Origin: Iodobacter ciconiae
GTDB taxonomy: Bacteria; Pseudomonadota; Gammaproteobacteria; Burkholderiales; Chitinibacteraceae
Assembly: GCF_003952345.1 (NCBI RefSeq)
Contig: NZ_CP034433.1
Location: forward strand, 2,418,001-2,482,000
Direction: 5' to 3'
Length of the DNA: 64,000 nucleotides
The position numbers and the translations under genes were made by a program. Positions 29,304 through 37,902 of the stretch are shown here, in pieces. Every line of letters starts with the position of its first letter. Position 1 is the first letter of the stretch. The notes under the pieces were generated by a model that searched no databases, was not told where the DNA came from, and saw nothing but the letters and a program-made list of their open reading frames with translations.

Positions 29304-30842
29304 ATGAGCCAAAACGTCAAGCCCGTTCTTTTGCTGATTCTAGATGGCTATGGTTACCGCGAAGAGACAGCGGACAATGCCATTGCCGCAGCAAAAAAAC
29401 CGCACCTTGATCGCCTGTTTGCCACCTACCCGTGGACAACAATCAATGCATCCGAAGAGCATGTCGGTTTACCTAAGGGCCAGTTTGGCAACTCTGAAGT
29501 TGGCCACCTCAATATTGGAGCTGGCCGGGTACTACAGCAAGACATCAGCCGCATCGACTGTGATGTGGCTGATGGCTCTATCGGTCAGAACCCTGTTTTT
29601 GCTGCAGCTATCGAACAAGCTAAAAATAGCGGCAAAACGCTGCACATCTTAGGCCTAATCTCTGATGGCGGGGTTCACAGTCACGAAGCACATATCAATG
29701 CACTGGTTGCTGCAGCTGGCGATGCCGGCGTAGGCCAGATTAATGTACATGCCTTTCTGGATGGCCGTGATACGCCACCGCGCAGCGCAGCAATTTACTT
29801 AGAAAAACTACAGGCCGTTTGCGACAGCCATCCGGCTGCACGGATTGCTTCCGTTACAGGCCGCTACTGGGCCATGGACAGAGATAAACGCTGGGAGCGC
29901 GTCGAGCCTGCCTACAACGTTATGGTTGAAGGCAAAGGCCTTTATCATGCAGATAATGCAGCACAAGCGCTGGCAGCCGGTTACGCACGCGATGAAAACG
30001 ATGAGTTCATTGCCGCAACAGCAATTGGCGCACCGTCATCCATGCAAGACGGCGATGTAGTGATCTTTATGAATTTCCGTGCCGACCGTGCCCGCCAGAT
30101 CACCACAGCACTAACCGATGTAAGTTTTGATGGCTTTAAAGCACGCCAGCCTAAATTTGCTTCATTTAGCAGCGCCACTAATTACGGCGCAGCTTATCCA
30201 GAGCTGCTGGTAGCTTATGACAAACCTAAAGTGCAAAACAGTTTTGGTGAATATGTCGCCAATAAAGGCTTAAAACAACTACGAATCGCTGAAACCGAAA
30301 AATACCCACACGTGACTTATTTTTTCTCGGGTGGAGAAGAAAAAGAATTTACCGGTGAAGATCGTATCCTGGTGCCATCGCCTAAAGTAGCTACTTACGA
30401 TTTGCAACCCGAAATGAGCGCACCGGAAATCACTCGCCAAATTGTCGCAGCCATCGAATCCAAACAATACGCAGCCATTATTTGTAATTATGCAAATGGC
30501 GATATGGTTGGGCACTCGGGTATTTTCGATGCAGCGGTTAAAGCAGTTGAAGCTTTGGACCAGAGTGTTGCACAATGCGTTGACGCTATGCTTGCAGCCG
30601 GAGGAGAAGTCCTGATTACGGCTGATCATGGTAATTGCGAGCTGATGTTTGATCACACCGCGCATCAACCCCATACCCAGCATACGACGGACCAGGTTCC
30701 TTTTGTCTACATCGGCCGCCCGGCAACAATGGCGCCACGAGGCAGTGGTGCTTTGCGTGATATTGCCCCCACTATGCTGGCACTGATGGGTTTGGATCAG
30801 CCGGAAGAAATGACAGGTAAATCACTGGTCCACCTATCCTGA
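29304..30842 (+). CDS. gpmI: 2,3-bisphosphoglycerate-independent phosphoglycerate mutase
   Basis: A 512-residue Mn-dependent glycolytic enzyme interconverting 3- and 2-phosphoglycerate. The alkaline phosphatase-like core has LLILDGYGYRE at the start (metal Asp), the catalytic Ser in GQFGNSEVGHLNIGAGR, HAFLDGRDTPPRSA, the Arg-rich substrate site FRADRARQIT, NYANGDMVGHSG, and LITADHGNCELMFD (metal ligands). Length is normal. First of gpmI-envC-ctpA, an order conserved in many proteobacteria. Confidence 0.97.
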   Translation: MSQNVKPVLLLILDGYGYREETADNAIAAAKKPHLDRLFATYPWTTINASEEHVGLPKGQFGNSEVGHLNIGAGRVLQQDISRIDCDVADGSIGQNPVFAAAIEQAKNSGKTLHILGLISDGGVHSHEAHINALVAAAGDAGVGQINVHAFLDGRDTPPRSAAIYLEKLQAVCDSHPAARIASVTGRYWAMDRDKRWERVEPAYNVMVEGKGLYHADNAAQALAAGYARDENDEFIAATAIGAPSSMQDGDVVIFMNFRADRARQITTALTDVSFDGFKARQPKFASFSSATNYGAAYPELLVAYDKPKVQNSFGEYVANKGLKQLRIAETEKYPHVTYFFSGGEEKEFTGEDRILVPSPKVATYDLQPEMSAPEITRQIVAAIESKQYAAIICNYANGDMVGHSGIFDAAVKAVEALDQSVAQCVDAMLAAGGEVLITADHGNCELMFDHTAHQPHTQHTTDQVPFVYIGRPATMAPRGSGALRDIAPTMLALMGLDQPEEMTGKSLVHLS

Positions 30843-30967
30843 GCAGTAAGGTTTTAAAGACCGGGATATTTAAAAAAGCACTGACCATAGTAAAATAAGC
30901 GGGTCAATGTTCTAATCCTTGAACGCATGAAGGATTACGAAGTAAACGATGCATTGCAAGCACTACA

Positions 30968-31005
30968 CCTGCCGCACCTGACTTAAAATCTTAGGCTGCG
31001 GCAGG
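30968..31005 (+). other. Stem-loop between gpmI and envC
   Basis: 9-bp arms CCTGCCGCA / TGCGGCAGG, 125 bp after the gpmI stop and 48 bp before envC. The sequence after it (CTTATATCTTCCC) is only mildly U-rich, so it is either a weak terminator or a leader hairpin for envC. Confidence 0.45.
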
Positions 31006-31053
31006 CTTATATCTTCCCTAAGTAAGGGCTCAATCCTTGGTAAACTTTTAAGA

Positions 31054-32361
31054 ATGCTCAGAGCGCTTTTTCTTTTGATGCTGACAACCGGTGCACTTGC
31101 AGCACCGGCTGCGCCGGCTGTGCCTAAACAGGAATCCGAGGCAAGACAAGCCGAGTTAAAAGACTTACGCGGCCAGCTGCAGGAGCTAAAAAAAGATCTG
31201 GCAGCCAATGAATCGCACCGCAGTGAAGCCAGTGATGCTTTAAAAGACGCTGAAACAGCTATTTCTGATGCTAATCGCGTACTTAGCTCAATGCAGCAGG
31301 AACAGGCACTCACGAGTGTCGAAATATCCCGCCTGGAAAGCGATATCAGCCGCACCCGCAAAGGCATCCAGGCCAGCCAGCTCCGCCTTGGACAAATCCT
31401 CCGAACACGTTACAAAGCAGGGCAAATCGAAGCATGGCGTCTGCTGCTCAATCAGCAAGACCCTAACCAGGTCAGCCGTGAGCTGACTTATTACCGCTAT
31501 ATCAGCCGCTCGCAACTTCAGCTGGCTAATAAACTTGAAACGCAGCTAAGTGAGCTCTCCCGTTTAAGCGAAGATATACGGCAAAAAAATGAAAGCCTGC
31601 AGCAACTCGCCCGAAAGAAAAAACAACAAAAAGAAATGCTGGTTTCCGAACAGCAGGAAAAACAGCAAATTGTAAGCAACCTCTCACAAGAAATCAGCAG
31701 CCAGCGTAATCAGATCCAAAAGCTGGCCGCGGACGAAAAACGCTTAACCGGGCTTGTAGATAAGCTCAACGCCATCATCAAACGCCAGGAGCTTGAGCGC
31801 ACCAGAAAAGCGGCCCAGGCCAAACTGCTTGCAGAGAAAAAAACCCGCGAGCGCGCTGCACGTAATGCTGCAGCTCAGGCCAAGGCAAAAGCTGCCGGAA
31901 AGCCCGCTCCCAAAGCCGAGCCCGAGCCGGAAGTCACCACGGTGCAACCAGCAGCAGAGCAATCAGGACAGGCCTTTGCTTCACTCAAGGGCAAGCTTCG
32001 TCTGCCAATCAAAGGTGAGATCACCGGCCGCTATGGTGCGGCGCGTGGCGAGGGCGGCCAATGGAAGGGAATCTTTATCCGCGCGGCATCCGGCCAGAGC
32101 GTCAAAGCCGTGGCCAGCGGGCGGGTGGTCTTTGCCGAATGGCTGCGTGGCTTTGGCAATATGCTGATCATTGATCATGGTGGCGGATATATGAGTATTT
32201 ACGCTGCAAATGAAAGCATTCTTAAGCAAGTCGGTGATACGATCAAGGCAGGAGACAGCATTGCCACCAGTGGTAACAGCGGTGGAATGGCAGATTCCGG
32301 CTTATACTTTGAATTAAGACAAAATAGCCGCCCCATAGACCCATTGGCGTGGGCTGGCTAG
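31054..32361 (+). CDS. envC: Murein hydrolase activator EnvC
   Basis: A 435-residue exported protein. Signal peptide (LFLLMLTTGALA), a long coiled coil from about 30 to 270, a Lys/Ala-rich hinge (about 265-305), and a C-terminal LytM/M23 domain (about 315-435). The metal-binding residues of active M23 enzymes are missing: WKGIFIRAASG where the first His/Asp pair should be, and LYFELR instead of HxHFE. As in E. coli EnvC, this marks a non-catalytic activator of AmiA/AmiB amidases at the septum, recruited by FtsEX through the coiled coil. Placed between gpmI and ctpA as usual. Confidence 0.92.
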   Translation: MLRALFLLMLTTGALAAPAAPAVPKQESEARQAELKDLRGQLQELKKDLAANESHRSEASDALKDAETAISDANRVLSSMQQEQALTSVEISRLESDISRTRKGIQASQLRLGQILRTRYKAGQIEAWRLLLNQQDPNQVSRELTYYRYISRSQLQLANKLETQLSELSRLSEDIRQKNESLQQLARKKKQQKEMLVSEQQEKQQIVSNLSQEISSQRNQIQKLAADEKRLTGLVDKLNAIIKRQELERTRKAAQAKLLAEKKTRERAARNAAAQAKAKAAGKPAPKAEPEPEVTTVQPAAEQSGQAFASLKGKLRLPIKGEITGRYGAARGEGGQWKGIFIRAASGQSVKAVASGRVVFAEWLRGFGNMLIIDHGGGYMSIYAANESILKQVGDTIKAGDSIATSGNSGGMADSGLYFELRQNSRPIDPLAWAG

Positions 32362-32418
32362 ACTAAGTGCTTAATTTACGACACCCCATATTAGCAAGCC
32401 TATAACAGGAAAAAACGG

Positions 32419-33882
32419 ATGTCCTCGAGCAACAAAAAACCAAAGCTCCAAAAGATTGCCTTGCTAATGGCAGGTGCAGGTCTGGGCATAGCCCTGAGTC
32501 TTTCCTTTAATGCGGTTGCTGACAAAGATGCCGGGGGCAACCCGCTGCCGGTTGAAGAGCTGCGTGCATTTTCGACGGTTTTTGGCCTGATCAAACAAAG
32601 CTATGTAGAGCCTGTTGAAGATAAGAAGCTTATTACTGAAGCCATCAAGGGCATGGTCTCAGGGCTGGATCCTCACTCTACCTATCTGGATGCCGAAGCC
32701 TTCAAGGATATACAGATTCAAACCCAGGGTGAATTTGGCGGCCTTGGAATAGAAGTCAGCATGGAAGACGGCCTGGTGCGCGTGGTTTCACCCATTGAAG
32801 ATACCCCTGCCTATCGTGCGGGTGTAAAGGCTGGCGATTTTATTGCCAAGATCGACGAAACACCGGTGCAAGGCATGTCGCTCAATGATGCTGTGACTAA
32901 AATGCGCGGCAAAATCGGCTCGTCAGTCACCCTCACCATGCTGCGTAAAGGTGAAGGCAAACCGATTGTTCTGACGCTCAAACGTGCAGTGATTAAAGTA
33001 CAAAGTGTGAAATCCAAACTGGCCGAACCGGGCTACGGTTATATCCGTATCGCCCAGTTTCAGGAGCACACCACCGAAAACGTAGCCCAGGCTATTGATG
33101 CCCTCTACAAAGAAAACAAAGTATCGCTTAAAGGCCTTGTGCTTGATTTACGTAACGATCCGGGTGGTCTGTTAAACAGCGCCGTGGGTGTATCTGCTGC
33201 ATTCTTACCTAAAGATACCTTAGTGGTTTACACCGAAGGCCGTACGCCTGACTCCAAAGTCAAATTAACCACCAGCAAAGAAAATTATCTGCGTCAAAGC
33301 GGCAAGGATGACTACTTTAAGAATACTCCGAAAGATGTAAAAAATGTGCCGCTGGTTGTACTGGTCAATGGTGGCTCGGCCTCTGCCTCTGAAATTGTGG
33401 CAGGAGCACTGCAGGACCATAAGCGCGCCATCGTGGTCGGCACGCAAACCTTTGGTAAGGCATCGGTGCAAACCATTATGCCAATCGATAATAAAACTGC
33501 ACTGAAGCTGACAACGGCACGTTACTTCACACCACTGGGCCGCTCAATTCAATTAAAGGGTATTACGCCGGATATTGAAGTTGAAGAAGCAGTACTGAAC
33601 GGCAAGGAACAAAGCGCCTTCCGGATTCGTGAAGCCGATCTGGGCCATCGCCTGGATAACCCAAATGATAAAGAGGCGGGCAATAAAAAAGCGGCATCCG
33701 AAACCAAGGCTGAAATCAAAACGGAAATTAAAAAACTAAAACCTGCGGCCAGCAGCGAGGCAGCGGAAGAGAACCCACGTGAAATTGCCTCTAAAAATGA
33801 CTACCAGTTGCAACAGGCGCTCAATATTCTGAAAGTGCAGCAGATTTTGCAAAACAAAAATGCAGCAGCACCTGCCAAATAA
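32419..33882 (+). CDS. ctpA: C-terminal processing peptidase (S41)
   Basis: A 487-residue periplasmic or inner-membrane-anchored serine protease. One hydrophobic segment (IALLMAGAGLGIALSLSFNAVA), a helical part with TYLDAEAF, a PDZ domain (about 90-170: GEFGGLGIEVSMEDGLVRVVSPIEDTPAYRAGVKAGDFIAKID), and the S41 catalytic core. The Ser is in GGSASASEIVAGALQDH and the Lys in GTQTFGKASVQ. The Lys/Glu-rich tail is disordered and ends in a Gln-rich helix. Degrades or trims envelope proteins, including peptidoglycan enzymes. Ends with a UUCG-loop terminator. Confidence 0.93.
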   Translation: MSSSNKKPKLQKIALLMAGAGLGIALSLSFNAVADKDAGGNPLPVEELRAFSTVFGLIKQSYVEPVEDKKLITEAIKGMVSGLDPHSTYLDAEAFKDIQIQTQGEFGGLGIEVSMEDGLVRVVSPIEDTPAYRAGVKAGDFIAKIDETPVQGMSLNDAVTKMRGKIGSSVTLTMLRKGEGKPIVLTLKRAVIKVQSVKSKLAEPGYGYIRIAQFQEHTTENVAQAIDALYKENKVSLKGLVLDLRNDPGGLLNSAVGVSAAFLPKDTLVVYTEGRTPDSKVKLTTSKENYLRQSGKDDYFKNTPKDVKNVPLVVLVNGGSASASEIVAGALQDHKRAIVVGTQTFGKASVQTIMPIDNKTALKLTTARYFTPLGRSIQLKGITPDIEVEEAVLNGKEQSAFRIREADLGHRLDNPNDKEAGNKKAASETKAEIKTEIKKLKPAASSEAAEENPREIASKNDYQLQQALNILKVQQILQNKNAAAPAK

Positions 33883-33904
33883 CGATAGCGCCATCCGTGT
33901 AATC

Positions 33905-33929
33905 AACAGCTCCTTCGGGGGCTGTTTTT
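33905..33929 (+). terminator. Intrinsic terminator of the gpmI-envC-ctpA group
   Basis: Arms AACAGCTCC / GGGGCTGTT (one U-G wobble) closed by a TTCG tetraloop and followed by TTT. It begins 23 bp after ctpA. Confidence 0.9.
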
Positions 33930-33987
33930 CATTGCGTGCAAAGTAAGTTTCATCGGGATAAACTAGAGCATCTTATGGAGAACAGCG

Positions 33988-34389
33988 ATGAAACCCTGTT
34001 TAAACCAAAACACCAGGCACCACTTGATTCAGCTCTATCCGCAGCCCCCCGGCCAGGCCGAGCTCGCAGCAGATTATTTAAATTCGCTAGATGGGGTTAA
34101 AGCACAAGCCTTAAACCAAAGCCCCTGCATCAGCGTGTATTACCAGCTGCCAGAATGCCGCTTGCAATGGCTGGAAAGCAATTTGAAACACGCCGGCTTT
34201 CATTTAGATGAAAGCGTCCTGAGCAAAATCAAACGCGCCCTCGCCCACTATTGTGAAGACATCGCCTGCAGCAATTTAGAAATTCCCGAACACAATGTTA
34301 AAAACCGTGATGTCTACGTTCATGTATGGGACAAACACCCGCATGGCGACCACGATGAAACACCGGAAGAACTGCGGCGATATTTGTAA
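33988..34389 (+). CDS. Conserved hypothetical protein, possibly HMA-like fold
   Basis: A 133-residue soluble protein with no signal peptide. HLIQLYPQPPGQAELAADYLNSLDGVKAQALNQSPCISVYYQLPECRLQWLESNLKHAGFHLD has the beta-alpha-beta-beta-alpha-beta spacing of a ferredoxin-like/HMA domain without the CxxC metal site. The C-terminal part contains DVYVHVWDKHPHGDHDETPEELRRYL, rich in His and Asp and potentially metal-binding. I recall similar proteins in Neisseriales but cannot name a function. Monocistronic, placed between the ctpA terminator and the moeB-like gene. A GGAGAACAGCG ribosome binding site precedes the ATG. Confidence 0.7.
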   Translation: MKPCLNQNTRHHLIQLYPQPPGQAELAADYLNSLDGVKAQALNQSPCISVYYQLPECRLQWLESNLKHAGFHLDESVLSKIKRALAHYCEDIACSNLEIPEHNVKNRDVYVHVWDKHPHGDHDETPEELRRYL

Positions 34390-34610
34390 GTTATATTGCA
34401 TTAAATATTTCAGGCAAAAAAAGTAGCTGGCATCGTGTTTCCACCACCAAATATGTTTGAAAAGGCGACATCAAAAGTTTAGACTCCGCGACCCACGCTA
34501 TTTAAGGGAAAATACGCAGTACCCGCCGCCTTCTCGTATCATTTCTCACCCACTAATTGCGATCTTCTGCCATGAACTTCTGCCCTAATCCTCTATCCAG
34601 CACCGAAGAT

Positions 34611-35378
34611 ATGCTTGATGATCAGGCACTGCTGCGCTACAGCCGCCATATTTTGCTTGATGAAATTGGAATCGAAGGGCAGGAAAAAATCAGCCAGGCC
34701 CATGTATTAATCATCGGGGCAGGAGGTTTAGGCTCTCCGGCAGCGCTCTATCTGGCATCGGCAGGTGTTGGCACGCTCACCATTGTGGATAACGATCAGG
34801 TGGATCTATCCAACCTTCAGCGGCAAATCATCCACACCACCGCCAATCTTGGCCAGAATAAAGCACAATCTGCCGCCCAGGCTATTTATGCACTAAACCC
34901 GCACATCACAGTCAAAACAGAGATGACAAGGGCGACAGATAAAAAACTGGATAAGCTTGTCGCCACAGCCAGTATCGTGCTGGACTGCTGTGATAATTTT
35001 GCAACCCGCCATGCAGTAAACCGCGCCTGTGTAACGCATAAAGTGCCACTGGTCTCCGGCGCGGCAGTGCGCTTTGATGGCCAGTTAACCGCCTTTGACA
35101 CAAGACTAGACAGCGCACCCTGCTATCACTGCCTGTTCGGCGAAGAAGGCGAAGCCAGCGACGGCCCCTGTGCAATTTTTGGCGTTTTTGCCCCGCTGGT
35201 AGGAATCATTGGAGCCGCTCAGGCAGCAGAAGCACTCAAACTTATTACCGGCCTTGGCAGCCCGCTTATCGGGCGTTTGCAGCTGCTTGATGCCCGCAAT
35301 ATGCAATGGCGGGAAATGCGCTATAAGCGTGATCCGGCCTGCCCTGTCTGTGCCTGCCACAGAACCAAACAGCAATAG
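34611..35378 (+). CDS. moeB: MoeB/ThiF-family adenylyltransferase
   Basis: A protein of about 255 residues, E1-like, that activates the C-terminus of a small sulfur carrier (MoaD or ThiS) by adenylation. LLRYSRHILLDEIGIEGQEKI leads into the ATP site VLIIGAGGLGSPAALYLASAGVG, then IVDNDQVDLSNLQRQIIH, the conserved DCCDNFATR, and two zinc CxxC pairs (CYHC; CPVC). ATG 34611 (MLDDQALLRYS) matches the usual family start; an ATG at 34572 would add 13 residues and has no better ribosome binding site. Whether it serves molybdopterin or thiamin synthesis cannot be settled from the sequence; no moa or thi gene is nearby. Confidence 0.88.
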   Translation: MLDDQALLRYSRHILLDEIGIEGQEKISQAHVLIIGAGGLGSPAALYLASAGVGTLTIVDNDQVDLSNLQRQIIHTTANLGQNKAQSAAQAIYALNPHITVKTEMTRATDKKLDKLVATASIVLDCCDNFATRHAVNRACVTHKVPLVSGAAVRFDGQLTAFDTRLDSAPCYHCLFGEEGEASDGPCAIFGVFAPLVGIIGAAQAAEALKLITGLGSPLIGRLQLLDARNMQWREMRYKRDPACPVCACHRTKQQ

Positions 35379-35438
35379 TTATCATTAAGGCACCCAATAC
35401 GGTAGACAGGCAGCATAAAAGCTGCAATAGTGGTGCCC

Positions 35439-35522
35439 ATGAACGCAACACAAGCCTCCCTTTTTGCTACTACGCCAGCCCCGAGCTGGTGCTACCGCCC
35501 GTATATTTTACTGGCGGCTTAA
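35439..35522 (+). CDS. Possible trpS leader peptide
   Basis: A 27-codon open frame beginning at ATG 35439 and ending at TAA just before the hairpin at 35536-35565. It contains one Trp codon (35487-35489) followed by Cys and Tyr. Its Trp codon falls in a hairpin (CCAGC/GCTGG), and a second stem (CCGCC 35495-35499 / GGCGG 35513-35517) competes with the terminator-like hairpin, whose left arm GCCGCC can pair with GGCGGC at 35513-35518. The arrangement suits translation-coupled attenuation of trpS, but there is only one Trp codon and no good ribosome binding site, so this is a hypothesis. Confidence 0.3.
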   Translation: MNATQASLFATTPAPSWCYRPYILLAA

Positions 35523-35535
35523 GCTCATTTAATTG

Positions 35536-35565
35536 AACAATGCCGCCGGTCCAGGCGGCATTGTT
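35536..35565 (+). terminator. Strong hairpin upstream of trpS (terminator or attenuator)
   Basis: Perfect 12-bp arms AACAATGCCGCC / GGCGGCATTGTT around a 6-base loop, 54 bp before the trpS ATG. The downstream GTTGTATCT is moderately U-rich. It could simply terminate the moeB transcript, or act as the terminator arm of a trpS leader. Confidence 0.65.
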
Positions 35566-35619
35566 GTATCTACACTCCCCATGGGCTCGGCGGCTTTTAT
35601 CCAGAGAAGGATCGAGAAC

Positions 35620-36618
35620 ATGACTTCGCATATTATTCTGACGGGCGACCGTACTACGGGCCCTTTACATTTAGGCCATTTTGTCGGCTCATTACAAAAC
35701 CGCCTCGCCTTTCAGGACAAACACACCCAGTTTTTAATGCTGGCAGACGCCCAGGCACTCACCGATACCGACCACGATGTGGTGCATCGCAATGTGCTGG
35801 AAGTCGCGCTCGATTACCTTGCCGTTGGCCTTGACCCGGCTAAAAACACCATTTTCATTCAATCGCAAGTGCCGGAATTATCCGAGCTGACTTACTACTT
35901 TATGAATCTGGTTACCGTCGCCCGCCTGGAGCGCAATCCAACGGTAAAAGAAGAGATTCGCCAGAAGAACTTCCAGCGCGATATTCCGGCAGGCTTTTTG
36001 GCCTATCCGGTCAGCCAGGCAGCAGATATCACCGCATTCAAAGCCACAGCGGTGCCTGTAGGGGCAGATCAGGCCCCGATGATCGAGCAAACCAACGAGA
36101 TTGTTCGCCGTTTCAATACGCAGGCAGGTAAAGATATTTTGCTGGAAACACGAGCCATCATTCCGCAAACGGGTCGGCTACCGGGGCCTGATGGTAAGGC
36201 AAAGATGAGTAAATCCCAGGGCAATGCGCTGCATTTATCAGCCAGCCCGGATGAAATCACTCAGTTTGTAAAAAGCATGTATACCGATTCCAAACACTTA
36301 AAAATCAATGATCCGGGCCAGGTGTCAGGTAATGCAGTATTTACCTTTCTGGATGCATTTGAGCCGGATATCAGCTTTGTGGACGATTTAAAAGCCAAAT
36401 ACCGCAAGGGCGGCTTAGCAGATTCGGTCATCAAGCAGCATTTAGAAGTGCGCCTGCAAGAATTAATCGAACCCATCCGCAATCGCCGCTTAGAGCTTGC
36501 TAAAGATCCGGCCCATGTGATGCAGATTTTAAAAGCCGGTACGGCCCGTGCCCGCACCGTGGCAGCGACAACTCTGGCCGAAGTTAAATCTGCACTGGAG
36601 TTGGACTATTTTAGCTAG
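35620..36618 (+). CDS. trpS: Tryptophanyl-tRNA synthetase
   Basis: A 332-residue class Ic synthetase charging tRNA-Trp. HIGH-type motif TGPLHLGHFVGSL near the N-terminus, and KMSKS in DGKAKMSKSQGNALHL. The ATG at 35620 begins the canonical MTSHIILTGDRTTG start with AGAAGGA upstream; in-frame codons from a TTG at 35533 would run through the terminator hairpin and are rejected. Length normal. Monocistronic and convergent with tatD. Confidence 0.96.
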   Translation: MTSHIILTGDRTTGPLHLGHFVGSLQNRLAFQDKHTQFLMLADAQALTDTDHDVVHRNVLEVALDYLAVGLDPAKNTIFIQSQVPELSELTYYFMNLVTVARLERNPTVKEEIRQKNFQRDIPAGFLAYPVSQAADITAFKATAVPVGADQAPMIEQTNEIVRRFNTQAGKDILLETRAIIPQTGRLPGPDGKAKMSKSQGNALHLSASPDEITQFVKSMYTDSKHLKINDPGQVSGNAVFTFLDAFEPDISFVDDLKAKYRKGGLADSVIKQHLEVRLQELIEPIRNRRLELAKDPAHVMQILKAGTARARTVAATTLAEVKSALELDYFS

Positions 36619-36646
36619 GCGTGTAATTCAAGAGCTTTGAAAAGTT

Positions 36647-36728
36647 CTGTAGACACAGAGAACGCAGAGAAAAAAACGAGAGTCTTACTCTTCGATCTCT
36701 CCGTACTTCCCATTCTCTGTGTCTACAG
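36647..36728. repeat. Long inverted repeat between trpS and tatD
   Basis: Perfect 16-bp arms CTGTAGACACAGAGAA / TTCTCTGTGTCTACAG enclosing 50 bases that contain another small stem (AGAGT/ACTCT). The right arm includes the tatD stop codon, and the minus-strand side is preceded by a run of A/T. The CACAGAGAACGCAGAG wording resembles the elements at 48360-48455 and 49819-50078. It probably also serves as a two-way terminator. Confidence 0.65.
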
Positions 36729-37502
36729 ATTTTTTTCTTGAAGCAGCAATCCAGGCAGCACTACCCTTGCATTGGCGCTGGTAGCGGTGGCTAATTCTTC
36801 CAGGCTGATCCCGCGCAATTCAGCCAGCACCCCGGCCATTTTGACGAGTTCAGCAGGTTGGTTACGTTGGCGGTCCAGCCAGGCGGGCGGGATATCCGGC
36901 GCGTCGGTTTCCATCACCAGCGCTTCCAGAGGCAAATCTCTGGCTAATTTTCGTATCCGTTGCGAGCCCGTGTAAGTCATCCCTCCGCCAAAACCCAGCT
37001 TAAACCCCAGCGATATAAATACTTCGGCCTGCTGCAGGCTGCCATTAAAGGCATGGGCAATACCGCCTTTTACCCGCCATTTACGTAAATATTTAAGCAG
37101 CACATCCTGAGCACGGCGCAGATGCAGCAGCACGGGCAGATCAAAATCTCTTGCCAACCTGAGCTGGGCTTCAAGTAGCTCGATCTGTCTTGTGGCATCT
37201 AAATCGGGTACATAAAAATCCAGGCCAATTTCTCCCACAGCAACCGGCCGATACAGCTCTAAATAATGCTGCAAAGTCAGCAAATGCTCGTCCCTATGCA
37301 CTGCCGTATAAATCGGGTGCAGGCCAAAAGCTGGAAAACAACCATAGCGGGTACGCATAGTGAGTGCATCGGAAAAAGTCGCCTCGCTAACGGCAGGAAC
37401 AACAATCTGCTTAACCCCCGCCTGCTTTGCTTGCGCCACAAGCTCATCCCGGTCAGCAGCAAACTCCGGGGCATCCAGATGGCAATGGGTGTCTATCCAC
37501 AT
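36723..37502 (-). CDS. tatD: TatD family metal-dependent hydrolase
   Basis: A 259-residue TIM-barrel phosphodiesterase of the TatD group (DNase/proofreading-type 3' exonuclease activity is reported for family members). Metal ligands: THCHLD at residues 5-10, the Glu in VGEIGLDFYV, HLRRAQ, GIAHAFNG, and Asp in METDAPDIPP. Length is typical. It sits alone, with a repeat element upstream and a long inverted repeat overlapping its 3' end. Confidence 0.93.
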   Translation of the reverse strand: MWIDTHCHLDAPEFAADRDELVAQAKQAGVKQIVVPAVSEATFSDALTMRTRYGCFPAFGLHPIYTAVHRDEHLLTLQHYLELYRPVAVGEIGLDFYVPDLDATRQIELLEAQLRLARDFDLPVLLHLRRAQDVLLKYLRKWRVKGGIAHAFNGSLQQAEVFISLGFKLGFGGGMTYTGSQRIRKLARDLPLEALVMETDAPDIPPAWLDRQRNQPAELVKMAGVLAELRGISLEELATATSANARVVLPGLLLQEKNL

Positions 37503-37571
37503 GAAGTATTTTCCTTTAGCAGTAGGTGCATAGCCCGCTGTCCTTTTGCTGGAGCGGGTGCAAGCAAAGCC

Positions 37572-37802
37572 AAAAAGACCTTTTTAGTGCCTTCGGCACG
37601 TTGATTTAGGTGCGGGCGTCCCGCTGGACCTTCCTTTCTTGCGCGGCCAAGAAACAAAGCCAAGCCACAACCTCAAAAGCACGAAGGCCCCTCACTGCGG
37701 ATAATCGGCTCGGCGTTGAGGCTGCTCGGGAGCAAGCCCGCTCCCCCTTTATCGCCCCCCCCCCGAGCCGCTTATTCCTCGTGTCGCGGCTTCAAGGGGT
37801 GA
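37572..37802 (-). repeat. Dispersed intergenic repeat, copy B
   Basis: Same family as the element at 5841-6071 but reversed: begins AAAAAGACCTTTTTAGTGCCTTCGGCACG and ends TTCCTCGTGTCGCGGCTTCAAGGGGTGA. The middle carries a homopolymeric run of C (about 37755-37763) and differs from copies A and C. It lies between tatD and murB. Confidence 0.75.
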
Positions 37803-37902
37803 TTTAAGCCCTATGCCAAAAGCGTGGTTATTAAGTTTTTTGTTGCTTGCAAACATAAAGCTAAATTACTTAGCAGCTATGGGAAACCCTCCTACACCAG
37901 CC

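Noticed and set aside
31054..32361. Active M23 peptidase for the gene at this position
   Set aside because: The His/Asp metal ligands are missing from the LytM domain; it fits the non-catalytic activator EnvC.
35533..35619. N-terminal extension of trpS from a TTG
   Set aside because: It would translate the terminator-like hairpin; the canonical TrpS start with a good ribosome binding site is at 35620.
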